DNA of 7,759 nucleotides, taken from assembly GCA_031288885.1 (NCBI GenBank), contig JAITQP010000159.1:1-7759 (forward strand), read 5' to 3'. This stretch comes from Prevotellaceae bacterium. Its GTDB lineage: Bacteria; Bacteroidota; Bacteroidia; Bacteroidales; UBA932. Under the pieces are notes generated by a model, which saw only the letters and a program-made list of their open reading frames with translations, had not been told where the DNA came from and did not search any database. The position numbers were made by a program, and so were the translations under genes. Shown here one piece after another: positions 6,990 through 7,759 of the stretch. Numbering within the stretch: the stretch's first letter is position 1; every line of letters begins with the position of its first letter.

Positions 6990-7759
6990 ATGGAAAATGC
7001 AGTATATATTAATCCGCTGACGGATTTCGGATTTAAAAAAGTGTTTGGCGACAAGGAGCTGCTGATAGCCTTTTTGAACGATATCGTCATGCCGGAGGAA
7101 AAGATTACCGATGTGAGCTATTGGCCTACAGAGCAGCTGGGCGATTGGGAGTCGGAGCGCAAGGCAGTGTACGACCTGCTGTGCACCAACGCAAAGGGCG
7201 AATCGTTTTTGGTAGAAATGCAGCGGGCAAGGCAGGAATTTTTTATGGACAGGCTGCTCTTCTACTCCTCATTCCTGATACGCAATCAGGCGCCCAAAGG
7301 CAAGTGGAACTTTCAGCTAAAGGCGGTCTTCGTGGTATCGCTGCTAAACTTTAGGCTCCATGAGGATGACGATGATACCCGCATTGTCAGCAAGGTGTGC
7401 TTGGCGGAGGAAGACGCCCATATCAAGTTCTCGGATAAGCTGCGCTTTATCCTTATAGAGCTGCCCAAGTTCCAAAAGAAAGCGGAAGAGCTAAAAACCA
7501 ATACGGACGTTTGGTTTTTCTGCCTAAAAAATCTCAAGCGCCTGCAAGACGTTCCGCCGGAGGTGGAAGGGCGGATATTCCGACGGCTATTTGAAGTTGC
7601 ACAAATAAAAAAGTTAACACCTAAAGAAATGGAAGCATATCAAAAAAGCGTATTAGAGTACGATGATATTGTAGATGCTCTTGATTTCGAGCGGAGACAG
7701 AGTGAAAAGAGAGGTATTGCCATTGGGGAAAAGAGAGGTATTGCCATTGGGGAAAAGAG
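6990..7759 (+). CDS. Rpn-family PD-(D/E)XK nuclease / putative transposase (3' end outside window)
   Basis: Member of the Rpn / 'PD-(D/E)XK nuclease family transposase' group; characterised E. coli members are DNA endonucleases that promote RecA-independent recombination. The open frame runs 256 codons from ATG 6990 to the edge without a stop. Seen: the family's N-terminal motif INPLTDFGFKKVFG (7-20); a nuclease core with Asp62 in AVYDLL and Glu76-x-Gln78 in FLVEMQ (Gln in place of the classical Lys, normal for this group); FFMDRLLFYSS (84-94); and a C-terminal helical part FCLKNLKRL (177-185). After about residue 204 comes an AT-rich stretch with an internal Met214, then the octapeptide EKRGIAIG repeated from 239 to the edge. 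The next in-frame codon upstream that could matter is TTG at 6984, and a stop at 6963-6965 closes the frame, so ATG 6990 is chosen. No terminal inverted repeats or target duplication are visible, so mobility is not shown. Confidence 0.9.
   Translation, partial: MENAVYINPLTDFGFKKVFGDKELLIAFLNDIVMPEEKITDVSYWPTEQLGDWESERKAVYDLLCTNAKGESFLVEMQRARQEFFMDRLLFYSSFLIRNQAPKGKWNFQLKAVFVVSLLNFRLHEDDDDTRIVSKVCLAEEDAHIKFSDKLRFILIELPKFQKKAEELKTNTDVWFFCLKNLKRLQDVPPEVEGRIFRRLFEVAQIKKLTPKEMEAYQKSVLEYDDIVDALDFERRQSEKRGIAIGEKRGIAIGEK
7629..7759 (+). other. Possible internal start for a small C-terminal protein (RpnS-like)
   Basis: ATG at 7629 is in frame with the nuclease gene (codon 214). It would begin a small protein MEAYQKSVLEYDDIVDALD... 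that contains the EKRGIAIG repeats and continues past the edge. The bases before it are A-rich (ACACCTAAAGAA), the kind of context used for initiation in Bacteroidota, and the surrounding 90 bp are only 30% GC. In E. coli, Rpn C-terminal domains are separately translated and block the full-length toxin, as I recall from published work. Use of this start here is inference; no clear internal promoter is visible. Confidence 0.3.
7704..7759 (+). repeat. In-frame 24-bp tandem repeat (two full copies, third begun)
   Basis: Copies at 7704-7727 and 7728-7751 are identical base for base, and 7752-7759 starts a third with the same eight bases. Each unit encodes EKRGIAIG. With glycine at every fourth residue the protein period is really four (GEKR/GIAI). 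The array continues out of the window, so the copy number is unknown. Confidence 0.95.

Noticed and set aside
6976..7020. ATG at 6976 upstream of the nuclease start
   Set aside because: It is out of frame with the nuclease, stops after 14 codons and overlaps the -7 element, so it is probably not transcribed.
7586..7593. TATTTG just before the AT-rich island, considered as an internal promoter for the small C-terminal product
   Set aside because: It lacks the two bases between TA and TTTG, and there is no TTTG at the proper distance upstream; translation from the full-length mRNA is more likely.
7704..7759. Tandem repeat considered as a CRISPR array
   Set aside because: The units are directly adjacent without spacers and lie inside an open reading frame.

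Overview
The window looks like chromosomal DNA from a fairly GC-rich member of the Bacteroidota, probably Bacteroidales. Four things point there. A TonB-dependent receptor carries an N-terminal carboxypeptidase-regulatory-like domain. Upstream regions lack Shine-Dalgarno sequences and are A/T-rich instead. Promoter-like sequences fit the phylum's TTTG / TAnnTTTG pattern. At the right end is a PD-(D/E)XK (Rpn/transposase-like) nuclease of a type common in this phylum. The genus cannot be told from the window.

Left half, minus strand (4381 down to 1): three genes are packed in one direction. A 95-residue FtsB/DivIC-type septum protein comes first, then after 15 bp an S41 C-terminal processing peptidase, then after 2 bp the DNA translocase FtsK. 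FtsK runs off the left edge, probably only a few codons short of its end. All three are envelope, division or chromosome-segregation proteins, and the spacing suggests a single operon. A TAATTTTG -7 element is the best candidate for its promoter.

Middle: a 231-bp divergent intergenic region (4382-4612) holds that promoter and a promoter reading right. Two overlapping inverted repeats lie over the -33 region of the rightward promoter. The rightward promoter serves a 778-residue TonB-dependent outer-membrane receptor (4613-6949). No SusD-like partner is encoded beside it and its substrate is unknown.

Right end, plus strand: 40 bp after the receptor begins an Rpn-family nuclease that is cut by the window edge. 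Its promoter-like -7 element ends only 3 bp before the ATG, so the mRNA may be leaderless. The nuclease domain is followed by a sharply AT-rich stretch with an in-frame internal ATG, then by exact 24-bp tandem repeats encoding EKRGIAIG. That layout resembles the gene-within-gene toxin/antitoxin arrangement reported for Rpn proteins in E. coli, and it is the most interesting part of the window.

I see no rRNA, tRNA, CRISPR array, insertion-sequence ends or convincing intrinsic terminator.
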